A stretch of DNA of 35,875 bases from Rhodospirillaceae bacterium (GTDB taxonomy: Bacteria; Pseudomonadota; Alphaproteobacteria; Rhodospirillales; UBA2165): positions 1 to 35,875 of the forward strand of contig NZAK01000093.1 in the NCBI GenBank assembly GCA_002687515.1, in the 5' to 3' direction. The notes under the pieces were generated by a model. It ran no database searches and was not told the origin of the DNA. It was given only the letters and a program-made list of their open reading frames with translations. Below, in pieces: positions 15,566 through 24,428 of the stretch; within the stretch, counting starts at the first letter, position 1; each line of letters starts with the position of its first letter. The translations under genes and the position numbers were made by a program.

Positions 15566-16053
15566 CAAATCGGATCAGCATTACCGCCGAGGTGAACGGC
15601 GAAAGCGTCAGCCGCGACGTCGAACCGCGTCAGAACCTGGTCGATTTCCTACGTGATGAGCTCGAGCTGACCGGCAGCCACGTCGGTTGCGAACAGGGCG
15701 TTTGCGGCGCCTGCACGGTGCGCCTCGACGGCCAGATCGTGCGCGGCTGCCTGACCCTGGCGGTGCAGGCGGACGGCGCCGTCATCGAGACCGTCGAAGG
15801 GCTCACCGACAGCGGCGAAATCGCCGATCTGCAGGAAGCCTTTCATAACCTGAACGCCGTGCAATGCGGATTTTGCTCGCCGGGCTTGCTGATCACGGCG
15901 GCGGAACTTCTGGAACGCCACCCCGAAGCCGACCGTACCCAGATCCGTGAGTTTATTTCCGGCAATTATTGCCGTTGCACCGGCTATCAGACCATCGTCG
16001 ACGCCATCGAGACCGCCGCCGCCAGGCGGCTCGGCGGGAAAGGGGGTGCGTAA
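15562..16053 (+). CDS. Mo-hydroxylase [2Fe-2S] subunit (CoxS-type), system 1
   Basis: This 163-residue small subunit carries two [2Fe-2S] clusters: the plant-ferredoxin type at C43, C48, C51 and C63, and the alpha-helical type at C102, C105, C137 and C139 (QCGFCSPG...GNYCRCTGY). All eight ligands are present. The start overlaps the stop of the FAD subunit (ATGA) and its own stop overlaps the next ATG (TAATG), so the three subunits are translated as a unit. Confidence 0.95.
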   Translation: MTNRISITAEVNGESVSRDVEPRQNLVDFLRDELELTGSHVGCEQGVCGACTVRLDGQIVRGCLTLAVQADGAVIETVEGLTDSGEIADLQEAFHNLNAVQCGFCSPGLLITAAELLERHPEADRTQIREFISGNYCRCTGYQTIVDAIETAAARRLGGKGGA

Positions 16054-18458
16054 TGGCCGATAAAAAAAGCGAAGCCGCAGGTGCCGCTCCCGTGCTCACC
16101 ATCCACGACCGGCCCAACAGCTATATCGGGAAGAGCGTGCCCCGGCCCAATGCCAAGCGATTGCTGCATGGGCGCGGCACCTTCACCGACGATGTGCGCC
16201 TGCCGCGCATGCTGCACGCGGCCTATTTGCGCTCGCCCTTCGCGCACGCCGAAATCGTTTCCATCGACACCGGCCAAGCCGAGGCGGCGCCCGGCGTTAC
16301 CGCCGTCTTCACCGGCGCCGATGTCGCCGAGATTTGCACGCCCTATGTCGGCGTCCTCACCCATCTGCAGGGCATGCGTTCGCCGCCGCAATATCCGCTG
16401 GCCGTCGGCCGCGCCCGCTGGCAGGGCGAACCGGTGGCGGTCGTTGCCGCCGCAACCCGCGCCCAGGCCGAGGACGCGCTGGAACTGATCCGCGTCGAAT
16501 ACTCCGAATTGCCGGCGGTGACCGATATGGAAGCCGCGCTCGATGCCGATGCCGAGGTGATCCACCCCGAATATGAAAACAATCTTTGCTGGGAACGCGT
16601 TGTCGATGAAGGCGATGTGGAAACGGCGCTGGCCAATTCCGCCGCCGTGGTTGAAGCGGAATTCATTTTCGGCCGGCATACCGGGGTGACCCTGGAACCA
16701 CGTTCGATCATCGCCGATTACGATCAATCCGAAGAAAAGCTGACGGTCCATCATTCGACCCAGGGTCCGCACATGATCCAGGCGATCATCGCCAAGCATT
16801 TCGGGCTCGAGGAACATAATGTACGCATCATCTGCAAGGACGTGGGCGGCGCCTTCGGCATCAAGGTCCATACCTATGGCGACGAATTGGGCACGGTGGC
16901 GCTGAGCATGCTGCTCAAAAGGCCGGTCAAATTCATCGCCGACCGGCTGGAATCCTTCGCCTCCGACATTCATGCCCGCGATCACGTTATCAAGGGCCGC
17001 ATGGGCGTCGATGAAGATGGCAAGATAACCGCCATCGACTATGACGACATCACCGGCATCGGGCCATTTTCCATGTATCCGCGCTCCAGCGGCATCGAGA
17101 TCAATCAGGTGCTGAACCTGACCGCCGGCTGGTACGATATCGAAAATTACCGGGCGCGCGGCCGCGTCGTGTTCCTGAACAAGGCGATGATGTGCCAATA
17201 CCGGGCCGTCGGCCATCCCATCGCCATGGCCCTCGGCGAAGGCTTGGCCGAACTTGCGGCCGCCGAGATCGGCATCGACCCGCTCGAATTCCGGCGCAGG
17301 AACCTGATTCCCGACGACGCCTATCCGACCAAATCGGTCACCGGCATGCCCTTCGAGAAACTGTCGCACCATGCCGTGCTGGAAAAACTGGCGGTCATGA
17401 TGGACTACGACGCGGTGCGCGCCGAACAGGCAGAATTGAGCGAGGCCGGCGTGCATCGCGGCATCGGTTTTTCGTCGATGATCGAAGTGACCACGCCGAG
17501 CGCCATGTTCTACGGGGTCGGCGGCGCGCCGATATCGGCACAGGACGGCGCCACCATCCGGCTCGACGCCAAGGGCAATGTTTTCTGCGCCACCAGCGTC
17601 ACCGAGCAGGGCCAGGGCGCCGAGGCGATCATCAACCAAATCGCCGCGACCGCCATCGGCGTGACCCCCGACCGGGTGCGGGTGATCACCGGCGATACCG
17701 AAAATACGCCCTATGGCGGCGGCACCTGGGCGTCGCGCGGCACCGGCATCGCCGGCGAAGCGACGGCGCAGGCCGGGCACGCGTTGCGCCGGCAGATATT
17801 GGAAGTCGCCGGCAAGATGCTGCAGGCCGATCCCGCCAGCCTCGATATCCGCGACAACCAGGTGGTCGACGCCGCCGACGGCGCCGAGCGCCTCGATCTG
17901 GCCGAGATCGGCCGCGTCGTCTATTACCGGGCCGACACCCTGCCGCCCGATTTCCAGGCGGAACTGTCGGCGACCCGCCATTTCGTGCCCAAGGCCTTCC
18001 CCTTCGCCTTCACCAACGGCATGCACGCCTCTTACGTCGAGGTCGATGTGAATACCGGCATGGTGACGCCGCTCAAGCACTGGGTGGTCGAGGATTGCGG
18101 CAAGATCATCAATCCGATGCTGGTCGACGAACAGGTGCGCGGCGGCGTCGTGCAGGGTATCGGCGGCGCCCTCTACGAGGAATGCCTCTACAGTCCCGAG
18201 GGCCAATTGACCAACGGCAACATGGCCGATTACCTGGTGCCGATGGCCGGCGAAATGCCCGATATCGAGGTCGGCCATGTGGAAAGCCCAATGGCCGAAT
18301 CGGAAATCGGCGCCAAGGGCGTCGGCGAGGCCGGCACCGGCGGCGCGCCGGCGGCGATCATGAACGCCGTCAACGACGCCATCCGGCCACTGGATGCCCG
18401 CATCACCCAGCATCCGATGACCCCGGAACGGGTGCTTCGGGCGCTCGGCAAACTTTGA
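16053..18458 (+). CDS. Mo-hydroxylase molybdopterin subunit (CoxL-like), system 1
   Basis: This 801-residue catalytic subunit would bind the molybdenum cofactor. Visible marks are GRGTFTDDV near the N-terminus, DVGGAFGIK (263-271), the active-site loop CQYRAVGHP (381-389) and the catalytic glutamate in GAKGVGEAGTGGAP. The loop differs from form I CO dehydrogenase (AYRCSFR) and from the common form II loop (AYRGAGR). It is therefore not a true CO dehydrogenase, and the substrate is unknown. It overlaps the small subunit by one base and is followed after 14 nt by a ThDP enzyme, suggesting hydroxylation then decarboxylation or condensation. Confidence 0.93.
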   Translation: MADKKSEAAGAAPVLTIHDRPNSYIGKSVPRPNAKRLLHGRGTFTDDVRLPRMLHAAYLRSPFAHAEIVSIDTGQAEAAPGVTAVFTGADVAEICTPYVGVLTHLQGMRSPPQYPLAVGRARWQGEPVAVVAAATRAQAEDALELIRVEYSELPAVTDMEAALDADAEVIHPEYENNLCWERVVDEGDVETALANSAAVVEAEFIFGRHTGVTLEPRSIIADYDQSEEKLTVHHSTQGPHMIQAIIAKHFGLEEHNVRIICKDVGGAFGIKVHTYGDELGTVALSMLLKRPVKFIADRLESFASDIHARDHVIKGRMGVDEDGKITAIDYDDITGIGPFSMYPRSSGIEINQVLNLTAGWYDIENYRARGRVVFLNKAMMCQYRAVGHPIAMALGEGLAELAAAEIGIDPLEFRRRNLIPDDAYPTKSVTGMPFEKLSHHAVLEKLAVMMDYDAVRAEQAELSEAGVHRGIGFSSMIEVTTPSAMFYGVGGAPISAQDGATIRLDAKGNVFCATSVTEQGQGAEAIINQIAATAIGVTPDRVRVITGDTENTPYGGGTWASRGTGIAGEATAQAGHALRRQILEVAGKMLQADPASLDIRDNQVVDAADGAERLDLAEIGRVVYYRADTLPPDFQAELSATRHFVPKAFPFAFTNGMHASYVEVDVNTGMVTPLKHWVVEDCGKIINPMLVDEQVRGGVVQGIGGALYEECLYSPEGQLTNGNMADYLVPMAGEMPDIEVGHVESPMAESEIGAKGVGEAGTGGAPAAIMNAVNDAIRPLDARITQHPMTPERVLRALGKL

Positions 18459-18472
18459 TTGAGGGCGGGGCC

Positions 18473-20131
18473 ATGCGCGCACGCCAGGTGTTTCTGGAAA
18501 GCCTGCTGGCCCACGATGTGAATTACATCTTCGGTAATCCCGGCTCCACCGAAAACGCGGTGGTCGACGGCATGTTCGAATACCCCGAACTGAGCTATAT
18601 CCTGGCCCTGCACGAGGGCGTTGCCGTCGGCGCCGCCACCTTCTACGCCCAGGCCAGCGGCAGGACACCATTGGTCAACCTGCATGCCGGGCCCGGTCTC
18701 GGCAACGCCATCGGCATGATTTACGGGGGCCTCCGCGCCAACGTGCCGATGATCGTCAGCGCCGGCCAGCAGGATACGCGCATGCGCCTTTTGGAACCGA
18801 TCCTGGGGCACGATCTGGCGGCGATGGCGGCGCCGGTGGTCAAATGGAGCATGCAGATCGAACATGCCGACGAAGTATCGCTGGCCGTCCGCCGCGCCCA
18901 TAAGATCGCCAACGAAGCGCCCAAGGGTCCGGTCTTCCTGTCGATGCCGCTCAACGTCATGGAAGACGAGACCGAGGCCGGGCCTGAGGGGCCGGGCGTC
19001 ATCCACCGCGCGCCCGCCGCCCACGCCGCCGGTATCGAACAGGCCGCCGCGTTTTTGTCGAAGGCCGCGCATCCGGTGATCGTCGCCGGTGACGGCGTCG
19101 CCCAGGACGGCGCCGACGGCGCCGTCGGCCGCCTGGCCGAAATCACCGGCGCCGAAATCTGGTTCGAACCGTCGCGCGCCCGCTATCCGGTGGCCGCCGA
19201 CCATCTGGCGGTGCGCGGCTCGTTGCCGTTCGACAGCGTCGGCATGCGTGCCATTTTCGATGAAGCCGATGCGATCCTTCTGGTCGGCGGCCGCTTTTTC
19301 GAGGAACTTTGGTACAATGCCGACACCTCGCCGCTGTCCGGCATCAAGGCCGACGTGGTGCAGATCGACGATGCCGAGGCCCGCCTGGCCCGCTTCCATC
19401 CCATCGATCTGGGCCTGATCGGCGATATCGAGGCAACCGTGACCGCCCTTTGCGACAGCTTGGCGGACGGGCTGGACGGCAAATACCGGGCGGCGGCGGA
19501 ACAGCGGCTGGCAAGAATCGCCCCGCACCGCGAACAACGGGCCGAGCGCCAGCGGGCGCGCGCCGGCGAGCCCGGCGAGACCGGCAAGGTGTCGGTGCCG
19601 CACGCGATGGCGGCGATGCGCGACGAACTGCCGGCCGATACCGCCTTTGTCGCCGAAGTGATCACGACGCGGCCCGATTTCGACGGCACCTTCGATTATC
19701 TCGGCATAAATGATTATTTCGGCGGGCGCGGCGGCGGCATCGGCCAGGGCATCGCCGGCGCCATCGGCGTCAAGCTGGCCTATCCGGAGCGCCCGGTGGT
19801 CGCCGTTTGCGGCGACGGCTCGGCGATGTATTCGATCCAGGCTTTGTGGACCGCGGCGCATCACGACCTAGCCATCGTCTTCATCATATTCTCGAACCGG
19901 GAATACAGGATTCTGAAACGCAATCTGGATGAATGGCGGCGGCGTTTCTCCATCAATTCGAACGCGCCCAATCCGCTGCTCGATATCGCCGAGCCGCCCT
20001 TGGATTTCGTCGCCCTGGCCAAGGGCATGGGCGTCGACGGCGCCTATGTCAACGAAGACCACGGCGTCGCCCCGGCGGTGCGCCAGGCCCTCGATGCCGG
20101 CCGCCCGTTCCTGATCGAGATGGAGGTTTAG
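18473..20131 (+). CDS. Thiamine-diphosphate enzyme, benzoylformate decarboxylase-like
   Basis: This 552-residue ThDP enzyme of the acetolactate-synthase/pyruvate-decarboxylase superfamily has residues that line up with the benzoylformate decarboxylase active site: S25 in FGNPGSTEN, E48 (LHEGVAVGA, activates the cofactor) and H71 (NLHAGPG). The ThDP/Mg motif begins at GDGSAMYSIQ and ends near SNREY. The second active-site histidine of that enzyme (H281) has no obvious counterpart. It likely decarboxylates a 2-oxo acid to an aldehyde, perhaps made by the upstream hydroxylase. The start has weak purine-rich sequence (GAGGGCGGGG) upstream. The gene ends convergently 11 bp from rubrerythrin. Confidence 0.88.
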   Translation: MRARQVFLESLLAHDVNYIFGNPGSTENAVVDGMFEYPELSYILALHEGVAVGAATFYAQASGRTPLVNLHAGPGLGNAIGMIYGGLRANVPMIVSAGQQDTRMRLLEPILGHDLAAMAAPVVKWSMQIEHADEVSLAVRRAHKIANEAPKGPVFLSMPLNVMEDETEAGPEGPGVIHRAPAAHAAGIEQAAAFLSKAAHPVIVAGDGVAQDGADGAVGRLAEITGAEIWFEPSRARYPVAADHLAVRGSLPFDSVGMRAIFDEADAILLVGGRFFEELWYNADTSPLSGIKADVVQIDDAEARLARFHPIDLGLIGDIEATVTALCDSLADGLDGKYRAAAEQRLARIAPHREQRAERQRARAGEPGETGKVSVPHAMAAMRDELPADTAFVAEVITTRPDFDGTFDYLGINDYFGGRGGGIGQGIAGAIGVKLAYPERPVVAVCGDGSAMYSIQALWTAAHHDLAIVFIIFSNREYRILKRNLDEWRRRFSINSNAPNPLLDIAEPPLDFVALAKGMGVDGAYVNEDHGVAPAVRQALDAGRPFLIEMEV

Positions 20132-20142
20132 GGGAGGGCGCC

Positions 20143-20568
20143 CTAGCCCAACTCGTCCAGCGCCCTTTTAAACCGCTGGCAGTGGGATTTTTCGGCGCGG
20201 GCCAGGACCTCGAACCAATCGGCCAGTTCAGCGAAACCTTCATCGCGCGCCGTCTTCGCCATGCCCGGATACATATCGGTGTAGGTGAAGGTTTCCGACG
20301 CGATGGCGGTCTTCAAATTGTCGGTTGTGGTTCCCGTTGGCAGGCCGTTGACCGGATCGCCGATGCCCAGTTTGCGCATATATTCCAGATGCCCCTCGGC
20401 GTGGCCGCCTTCGCCGCTGGCGGTCGAGCGGAAGACATCGGCGGTGTCGGGGTAGCCTTCGATGTCGGCGCGGCGGGCGAACCAGCTGTAGCGCCGGTTG
20501 GCCTGCGCCTCGCCGGCGAAGGCGGCCTTGATGTTGGCTTCGGACTTGCTGCCCTTGAACTCCATCAT
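20143..20568 (-). CDS. Rubrerythrin (without rubredoxin domain)
   Basis: This 141-residue ferritin-like diiron protein carries E20 (GEAQANRRY), an E53-G-G-H56 pair, a central [11 protein letters not shown] helix and a final EKSH, making a complete diiron site. The C-terminal rubredoxin-like FeS4 domain of classical rubrerythrin is absent, so an external electron donor is needed. Its role is peroxide removal. It is the last gene of a seven-gene operon and may protect oxygen-sensitive or radical-generating enzymes there. GGGAG precedes the tandem ATGATG start. Confidence 0.92.
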   Translation of the reverse strand: MMEFKGSKSEANIKAAFAGEAQANRRYSWFARRADIEGYPDTADVFRSTASGEGGHAEGHLEYMRKLGIGDPVNGLPTGTTTDNLKTAIASETFTYTDMYPGMAKTARDEGFAELADWFEVLARAEKSHCQRFKRALDELG

Positions 20569-20599
20569 TCGAGACTCCCGGATTTGGTCGGAATAGGCT

Positions 20600-21010
20600 C
20601 TAGCTTTCCCAATAATTGATCTCGACGGTCACGCCGTTCGGGTCTTCGGCGAAAATCTGAAACAGTTTCAGATCCGGGACGACCCGTTCCCGGTATTCGA
20701 TGCCGCGCTGGCCGAGGATTTTTTTCAGGGCCTCGGGATCGGAGGCGCGAAAGGCGACATGATCGACGGCGCCGCCGCCTTCGGGAAATTCCAGATCCTC
20801 CTTGCCGAGATAATCGTAAAGCCCGTCGGGATTATCGGGATCGATGCCGACCAGATGGACGACCGGATCCTCGCCGGCGTAAAGCCAGTGGCCGGGAAAA
20901 TCGAACGGCGGGCGCGCGCCGTCCCGCAAACCGAGGGCTTCGAAGAAATCCTTGGTTTCCGCCAGCTTCAGGGTACGGATCGAACAATGGTCCAGTTTAT
21001 CCAATGGCAT
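20600..21010 (-). CDS. VOC-family (glyoxalase/dioxygenase fold) protein
   Basis: This 136-residue protein has two beta-alpha-beta-beta-beta modules and metal-ligand positions typical of the vicinal-oxygen-chelate family: LDHCSIR (H8), VVHLVG, VDHVAFR and VTVEINY. The ATG at 21010 has GGAGGA 8 nt upstream and is preferred to an upstream in-frame start. Family members are lyases, ring-cleaving dioxygenases, epimerases or resistance proteins. It is 31 bp from rubrerythrin in the same operon. Confidence 0.88.
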   Translation of the reverse strand: MPLDKLDHCSIRTLKLAETKDFFEALGLRDGARPPFDFPGHWLYAGEDPVVHLVGIDPDNPDGLYDYLGKEDLEFPEGGGAVDHVAFRASDPEALKKILGQRGIEYRERVVPDLKLFQIFAEDPNGVTVEINYWES

Positions 21011-21051
21011 ATTGCTTTCCTCCCCAAGCCGCGGTTCCGCCAAAGCGGGGC

Positions 21052-21360
21052 TCAGTTGTTGCCGAAGCCCTCGGTGGCGCCGAGGATCACCAGCTCGACT
21101 TCGCCGGACCCGTCCTTCCGATGCGCGGCGGCGGCTTGGTATTCGGGCGAGTCGTGGCAGGCGATGGCGTCTTCCATCGACGGGAATTCGATGATCACGA
21201 AACGCTCGAAATATTCCGGCCCCTCGAGGATTTTGTATTCACCGCCCCGGGACAAAACCTTGGCCTTCCATTTTTCGAAAATCGGCGCCAGGGCGGTGGT
21301 GTATTTGGAATAGTTTTCGGGATTATTGATTTTCGATCGGGCGACCCAATATCCGGGCAT
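21052..21360 (-). CDS. DUF1330 protein
   Basis: This 102-residue dimeric alpha/beta-barrel (ferredoxin-like) protein opens with the typical GYWVARSKINNPENYSKY and has ...VIIEFPSMEDAIACHDSPEY. The DUF1330 family has no settled activity but often accompanies degradation genes. The ATG at 21360 has AAGGAG 7-8 nt upstream; an open frame continuing upstream is an artefact. It lies 37 bp behind the GST gene in a long operon. Confidence 0.92.
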   Translation of the reverse strand: MPGYWVARSKINNPENYSKYTTALAPIFEKWKAKVLSRGGEYKILEGPEYFERFVIIEFPSMEDAIACHDSPEYQAAAAHRKDGSGEVELVILGATEGFGNN

Positions 21361-21397
21361 GACATTAACTCCTTGTTTGAAATTATGGATAGATTGC

Positions 21398-22033
21398 TTA
21401 TTCGGGGATCGGCAGCGGCTGGTCGTTTTCCGGGATGCGCCAGCCTTTTTGCACCGCCGGGCGGTCGGCGATTTCCAGGTACCAGCGTTTGACGTTGGGA
21501 AACTCGCCCAGGTCGATGGTCTGCCAGTCCCAGCGCCCGACCCAGGGGAAGATGGCGATATCGACGATGGTGTATTGATCGCCGACGAAATAATGGTTGT
21601 TTTCCAGGCGCTCGTCCATGACGCCGTAGAGGCGCTTGGCTTCATCCAGGTAACGCGCCGAGGCTTCTTCATTCTTGCCCTCGCCATATTTGGTGAAGAC
21701 GTGGACCTGGCCGAACATCGGGCCGACCGAAGCCATCTGGAACATCAGCCACTCCATCATCTTCCAGCGGCCGACCTCGTCGGTGAGCGCCAGCTTGCCC
21801 GATTTTTCAGCGAGATAGAGAAGGATGGCGCCCGATTCCATCAGGCTCAGCCCGTTGTCGGTATCGACGATGGCCGGGATCTTGTTGTTGGGGCTGATTT
21901 TCAGGAAATCGGGTTGGTGTTGCTCACCCTTGCCGAGACTGACGGGATGCACTTCGTATTCGAGACCGCATTCTTCCAGCATGATGGAGATTTTGCGTCC
22001 ATTGGGGGTGAACCAGGTATAGAGATCGATCAT
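21398..22033 (-). CDS. Glutathione S-transferase family protein (YfcG/Nu-class-like)
   Basis: This 211-residue cytosolic protein has a thioredoxin-like N-domain: TWFTPNGRKISIMLEE matches the TPNG motif of YfcG-type disulfide-bond oxidoreductases. SPNNKIPAI holds the cis-proline and DNGLSLMESGAIL the glutathione-binding Glu-Ser pair. An all-helical C-domain follows. Likely activities are glutathione-dependent disulfide reduction or conjugation. It is mid-operon, 59 bp after the RidA gene. Confidence 0.93.
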   Translation of the reverse strand: MIDLYTWFTPNGRKISIMLEECGLEYEVHPVSLGKGEQHQPDFLKISPNNKIPAIVDTDNGLSLMESGAILLYLAEKSGKLALTDEVGRWKMMEWLMFQMASVGPMFGQVHVFTKYGEGKNEEASARYLDEAKRLYGVMDERLENNHYFVGDQYTIVDIAIFPWVGRWDWQTIDLGEFPNVKRWYLEIADRPAVQKGWRIPENDQPLPIPE

Positions 22034-22092
22034 GTAACGGGGTTCCTTTTCGGGGGGAAAATAAGTGTTTCGGCCTGTCTGTCGATGACGGG

Positions 22093-22491
22093 TCAGTCGA
22101 TAATCGCCGTCGCCTCGATTTCAACCAGCCAGTCGGGATGCACCAGGCGGCTGACCTGGACGGTCGTCGATACCGGCTTGGCATCCCCGAAAAAGGCGAT
22201 CACCTCGGGCGCGCCCTCGGCCACATAGGCGTCGGTATCGACGGCGTAGACATTGATGCGCACCACATCGGCGCGCCCGGCGCCGCCGGCGTTGAGCGAG
22301 GTTTCCAGGTTTTCCAGGATTTTCAGAACCTGGGCGCGCATGTCGCCGATGCCGACCACGTTCTGGTCTTCATCGAACGGAACCGTGCCGGCGACATGGA
22401 CCTGGGTGCCGCCGGTGGCCTTGACCACCTGCGAATAGATATTGCGGTTGGGCTGGTACATACCCTTGGGGTTGATGCGTTCCAGCGGCAT
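22093..22491 (-). CDS. RidA family protein, paralogue 2
   Basis: This 132-residue protein has the RidA fold and R115 (VQVSRLVHPDWLVEIEA) at the position of the ligand-binding arginine, with E126 following. The ATG at 22491 has AGGAG about 9 nt upstream; upstream in-frame codons overlap the neighbouring gene and look noncoding. It is divergent from the 782-1168 copy. Being inside a catabolic operon, it is more likely a pathway-specific deaminase or hydrolase than the housekeeping RidA. Confidence 0.92.
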   Translation of the reverse strand: MPLERINPKGMYQPNRNIYSQVVKATGGTQVHVAGTVPFDEDQNVVGIGDMRAQVLKILENLETSLNAGGAGRADVVRINVYAVDTDAYVAEGAPEVIAFFGDAKPVSTTVQVSRLVHPDWLVEIEATAIID

Positions 22492-22535
22492 GGCGCTCGT
22501 CTCCTGGTAAAATCTCTGAATTTGGTGACTGGTTA

Positions 22536-23426
22536 TCAGCCGGCGGCGGTTTGGTCTAGTGTTTGGTCCAGATACCAATCCAGAATCTGCTCACCGGTCC
22601 ACAACAAGACATCCGGTTTCGATGCGATGTGCTCGAACACCTGCTCGACATATTTGATGCGGTGCGGCACCCCGGAAATATAGGTGTGCAGGCTGATCCC
22701 CATGATCCGCGTGATCTCGGCGCTGTCGGCATAGAGCCGTTCGAAATGATCGATGCAGCGCTCGGCGAACACGTTCGATGTGTGCTGCTGCAGCGCCATC
22801 ATGGTGATGTCGTTGGTTTCCACCGGGTAGGGCACGGAGACCATGTCGCCGTCCCGGACCTTGAGGCGCACCGGCTGGTCATCGAGCGGCCAGTCGGCGA
22901 CATATTCGATGCCGGCTTCGGCCAGCAGGTCCAGGGTTTCGCCGGTTTCCGTAAGACCGGGGCTTTCCCAGCCGCGCGGCGCCTTGCCGGTATATTTCCG
23001 GATCGCCTCGATGGTGCGCCCGATATGGTCGGCCTGATCGTCGAGCCGGTGCATGGGGCCCTGGATGAAGCCGTGGCCCATGAATTCCCAGTTCCGTTTC
23101 AGCGCCAATTCGGTGATCTGGGGATAGGCTTCGATGATGGCGCCGTTCATGGCCAGGGTCGGGGTCACGCCGGCAGCGGCGAACATCTCGGCCAGGCGCC
23201 AGAAGCCGACCCGGTTGCCATATTCATGCCAGGACCAATTGGGCACGTCCGGCAAAAGCGCCTCGCCCATCGGCGGCGGCAGGATGGTGCGCGGCTGCGG
23301 GCGGGCGCTGTCCCATTTTTCCACATTCATGATGGTCCAGACCGCCATCCGCGCTCCGCCCGGCAGCTCTAGTTTTGGGCGGTCGATGATCGGCGAATAT
23401 TCGAGACGGTCGGACGGCGTGGTCAT
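22536..23426 (-). CDS. Polysaccharide-deacetylase-fold hydrolase (PuuE-like)
   Basis: This 296-residue NodB-fold protein resembles the PuuE allantoinase/urate-catabolism branch: ELPGGARMAVWTIMNVEKW, WHEYGNRVGFWR and GHGFIQGPMH, then RGWESPGLTETGETLDLLAEAG. This branch cleaves cyclic amides or related C-N bonds rather than sugar N-acetyl groups. The ATG at 23426 has a poor Shine-Dalgarno and follows the dehydrogenase gene after 28 nt. The C-terminus has an in-frame 12-bp duplication (LDQTLDQT). Neighbouring RidA and cyclase-family genes fit nitrogen-containing or cyclic substrates; this is inference. Confidence 0.85.
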   Translation of the reverse strand: MTTPSDRLEYSPIIDRPKLELPGGARMAVWTIMNVEKWDSARPQPRTILPPPMGEALLPDVPNWSWHEYGNRVGFWRLAEMFAAAGVTPTLAMNGAIIEAYPQITELALKRNWEFMGHGFIQGPMHRLDDQADHIGRTIEAIRKYTGKAPRGWESPGLTETGETLDLLAEAGIEYVADWPLDDQPVRLKVRDGDMVSVPYPVETNDITMMALQQHTSNVFAERCIDHFERLYADSAEITRIMGISLHTYISGVPHRIKYVEQVFEHIASKPDVLLWTGEQILDWYLDQTLDQTAAG

Positions 23427-23454
23427 GAGGCAAGGAATTCCCGTTGGCGGCGCG

Positions 23455-24342
23455 TTAGCGTTTGTGGTCGGCGAATTGTTCCATGATCTTGCAGACCGCC
23501 GCCGTATCCATGGCGCCAAGTCCCTGGGCCATGCCCGCCCGGTAAAAATCGGTGCTGGTGGAAAACAGCGGCGTCGGGCAATCCAATTCGGTGGCGAAAT
23601 CGTTGATCACGGCCACGTCCTTTTGCCAGACGTCCATCTTCATGGTCGCCGGCTCGTATTCGCCGGCCACCATCATCGGCCCGCGCAGCTCGAATATGCG
23701 CGAATTACCGGCGCCATCCTTGATCACCTCATAAACCATCTGCGGATCCAGCCCGGCTTTCATGCCGAGGACCAAGGCTTCGGCCGAGGCGACATTGTTG
23801 ATATGGACCAAAAGGTTGGCGATGTATTTCATGCGGCTGCCATTGCCGAACTCGCCGACATGGTAGCTGGAGCGGGCGATGCCCTCGAATACCGGTGCGC
23901 ATTGGTCGAAGGCGTCCTTGTCGCCGGAGCCATAGACCGCGAGATCGCGGGTTTGGGCTTGGGCGCCGGTGCCGCTGATCGGGCAATCGAGCAATATGGT
24001 GCCGCCGCGCGCCAGTTCGTCCCGCGCCTCGGTCTTGTCGTCGATCGGCAGGGTGCTGGTTTCCAGCACGATCAAGCCGTCCTTGTTGGCCGACAAAAGG
24101 CTGTTGGCGCCGTGGATCACCTGATTGAACGCCGCCACGCTGGGCAGCGAGGTGATCGCCACATCGGCGGCGTCGACCGCCGCTTTCGGCGATTTGGCGC
24201 CGCTGCCGCCGAGTTTGGTCAAGGCTTCGACATTGGCCTCGAGAATGTCGTAACCGGTGACCTTTAATCCGCTTTCGATAAGATTCTTGGCGAACGCGCC
24301 TCCCATGATTCCGAGGCCGATAATACCGACGTTCAAACTCAT
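23455..24342 (-). CDS. NAD(P)-dependent beta-hydroxyacid dehydrogenase, paralogue 3
   Basis: A 295-residue member of the 3-hydroxyisobutyrate dehydrogenase family. The Rossmann motif IIGLGIMGGA begins at residue 7, the substrate motif DCPISGTGAQ is at 119-128, and the catalytic lysine is K172 (NGSRMKYIAN). GGAGCG precedes the ATG. It is the promoter-proximal gene of the seven-gene operon running to 20143. Closest in this window to the gene at 6053. Confidence 0.92.
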   Translation of the reverse strand: MSLNVGIIGLGIMGGAFAKNLIESGLKVTGYDILEANVEALTKLGGSGAKSPKAAVDAADVAITSLPSVAAFNQVIHGANSLLSANKDGLIVLETSTLPIDDKTEARDELARGGTILLDCPISGTGAQAQTRDLAVYGSGDKDAFDQCAPVFEGIARSSYHVGEFGNGSRMKYIANLLVHINNVASAEALVLGMKAGLDPQMVYEVIKDGAGNSRIFELRGPMMVAGEYEPATMKMDVWQKDVAVINDFATELDCPTPLFSTSTDFYRAGMAQGLGAMDTAAVCKIMEQFADHKR

Positions 24343-24412
24343 AATTTACGCTCCTATCCTTGTCGCCGATCCTCACATTTCCCCAAGGAGCATCAATTAA
24401 TTTATTCAAATA

Positions 24413-24428
24413 TTGGGACCGGTCCCAA
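24413..24428. promoter_or_regulatory. 16-bp perfect palindrome, candidate LacI-type operator
   Basis: TTGGGACCGGTCCCAA is perfectly symmetric with a central CG step, the style of LacI-family operators; a further ACCGGTCC half follows directly. It lies in the 322-bp region between the divergent dehydrogenase operon (start 24342) and the cyclase gene (start 24665), about 70 bp upstream of the former. No LacI-type gene is in the window, so the regulator would be encoded elsewhere. The remainder of 24343-24664 shows only the TTATATAAGA element at 24585. Confidence 0.45.

Noticed and set aside
14702..18458. Aerobic CO dehydrogenase (coxMSL)
   Set aside because: The active-site loop lacks AYRCSFR with its cysteine, so CO oxidation is not supported.
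15987..18671. A 2.7-kb open frame antisense to the system 1 Mo subunit, and similar long antisense frames over most genes
   Set aside because: They are by-products of GC-rich third positions. The sense strand has the family motifs, cofactor residues and overlapping starts; the antisense frames have none.
17192..20131. Apparent 979-residue fusion upstream of the ThDP enzyme
   Set aside because: The upstream part is out of frame with the Mo subunit and lacks protein character. The ThDP enzyme starts at the ATG at 18473 with its usual N-terminus.
20132..20145. AGGGCGCCCT palindrome between the ThDP and rubrerythrin genes as a bidirectional terminator
   Set aside because: A 10-bp perfect palindrome without a loop or T-run cannot form a convincing terminator.
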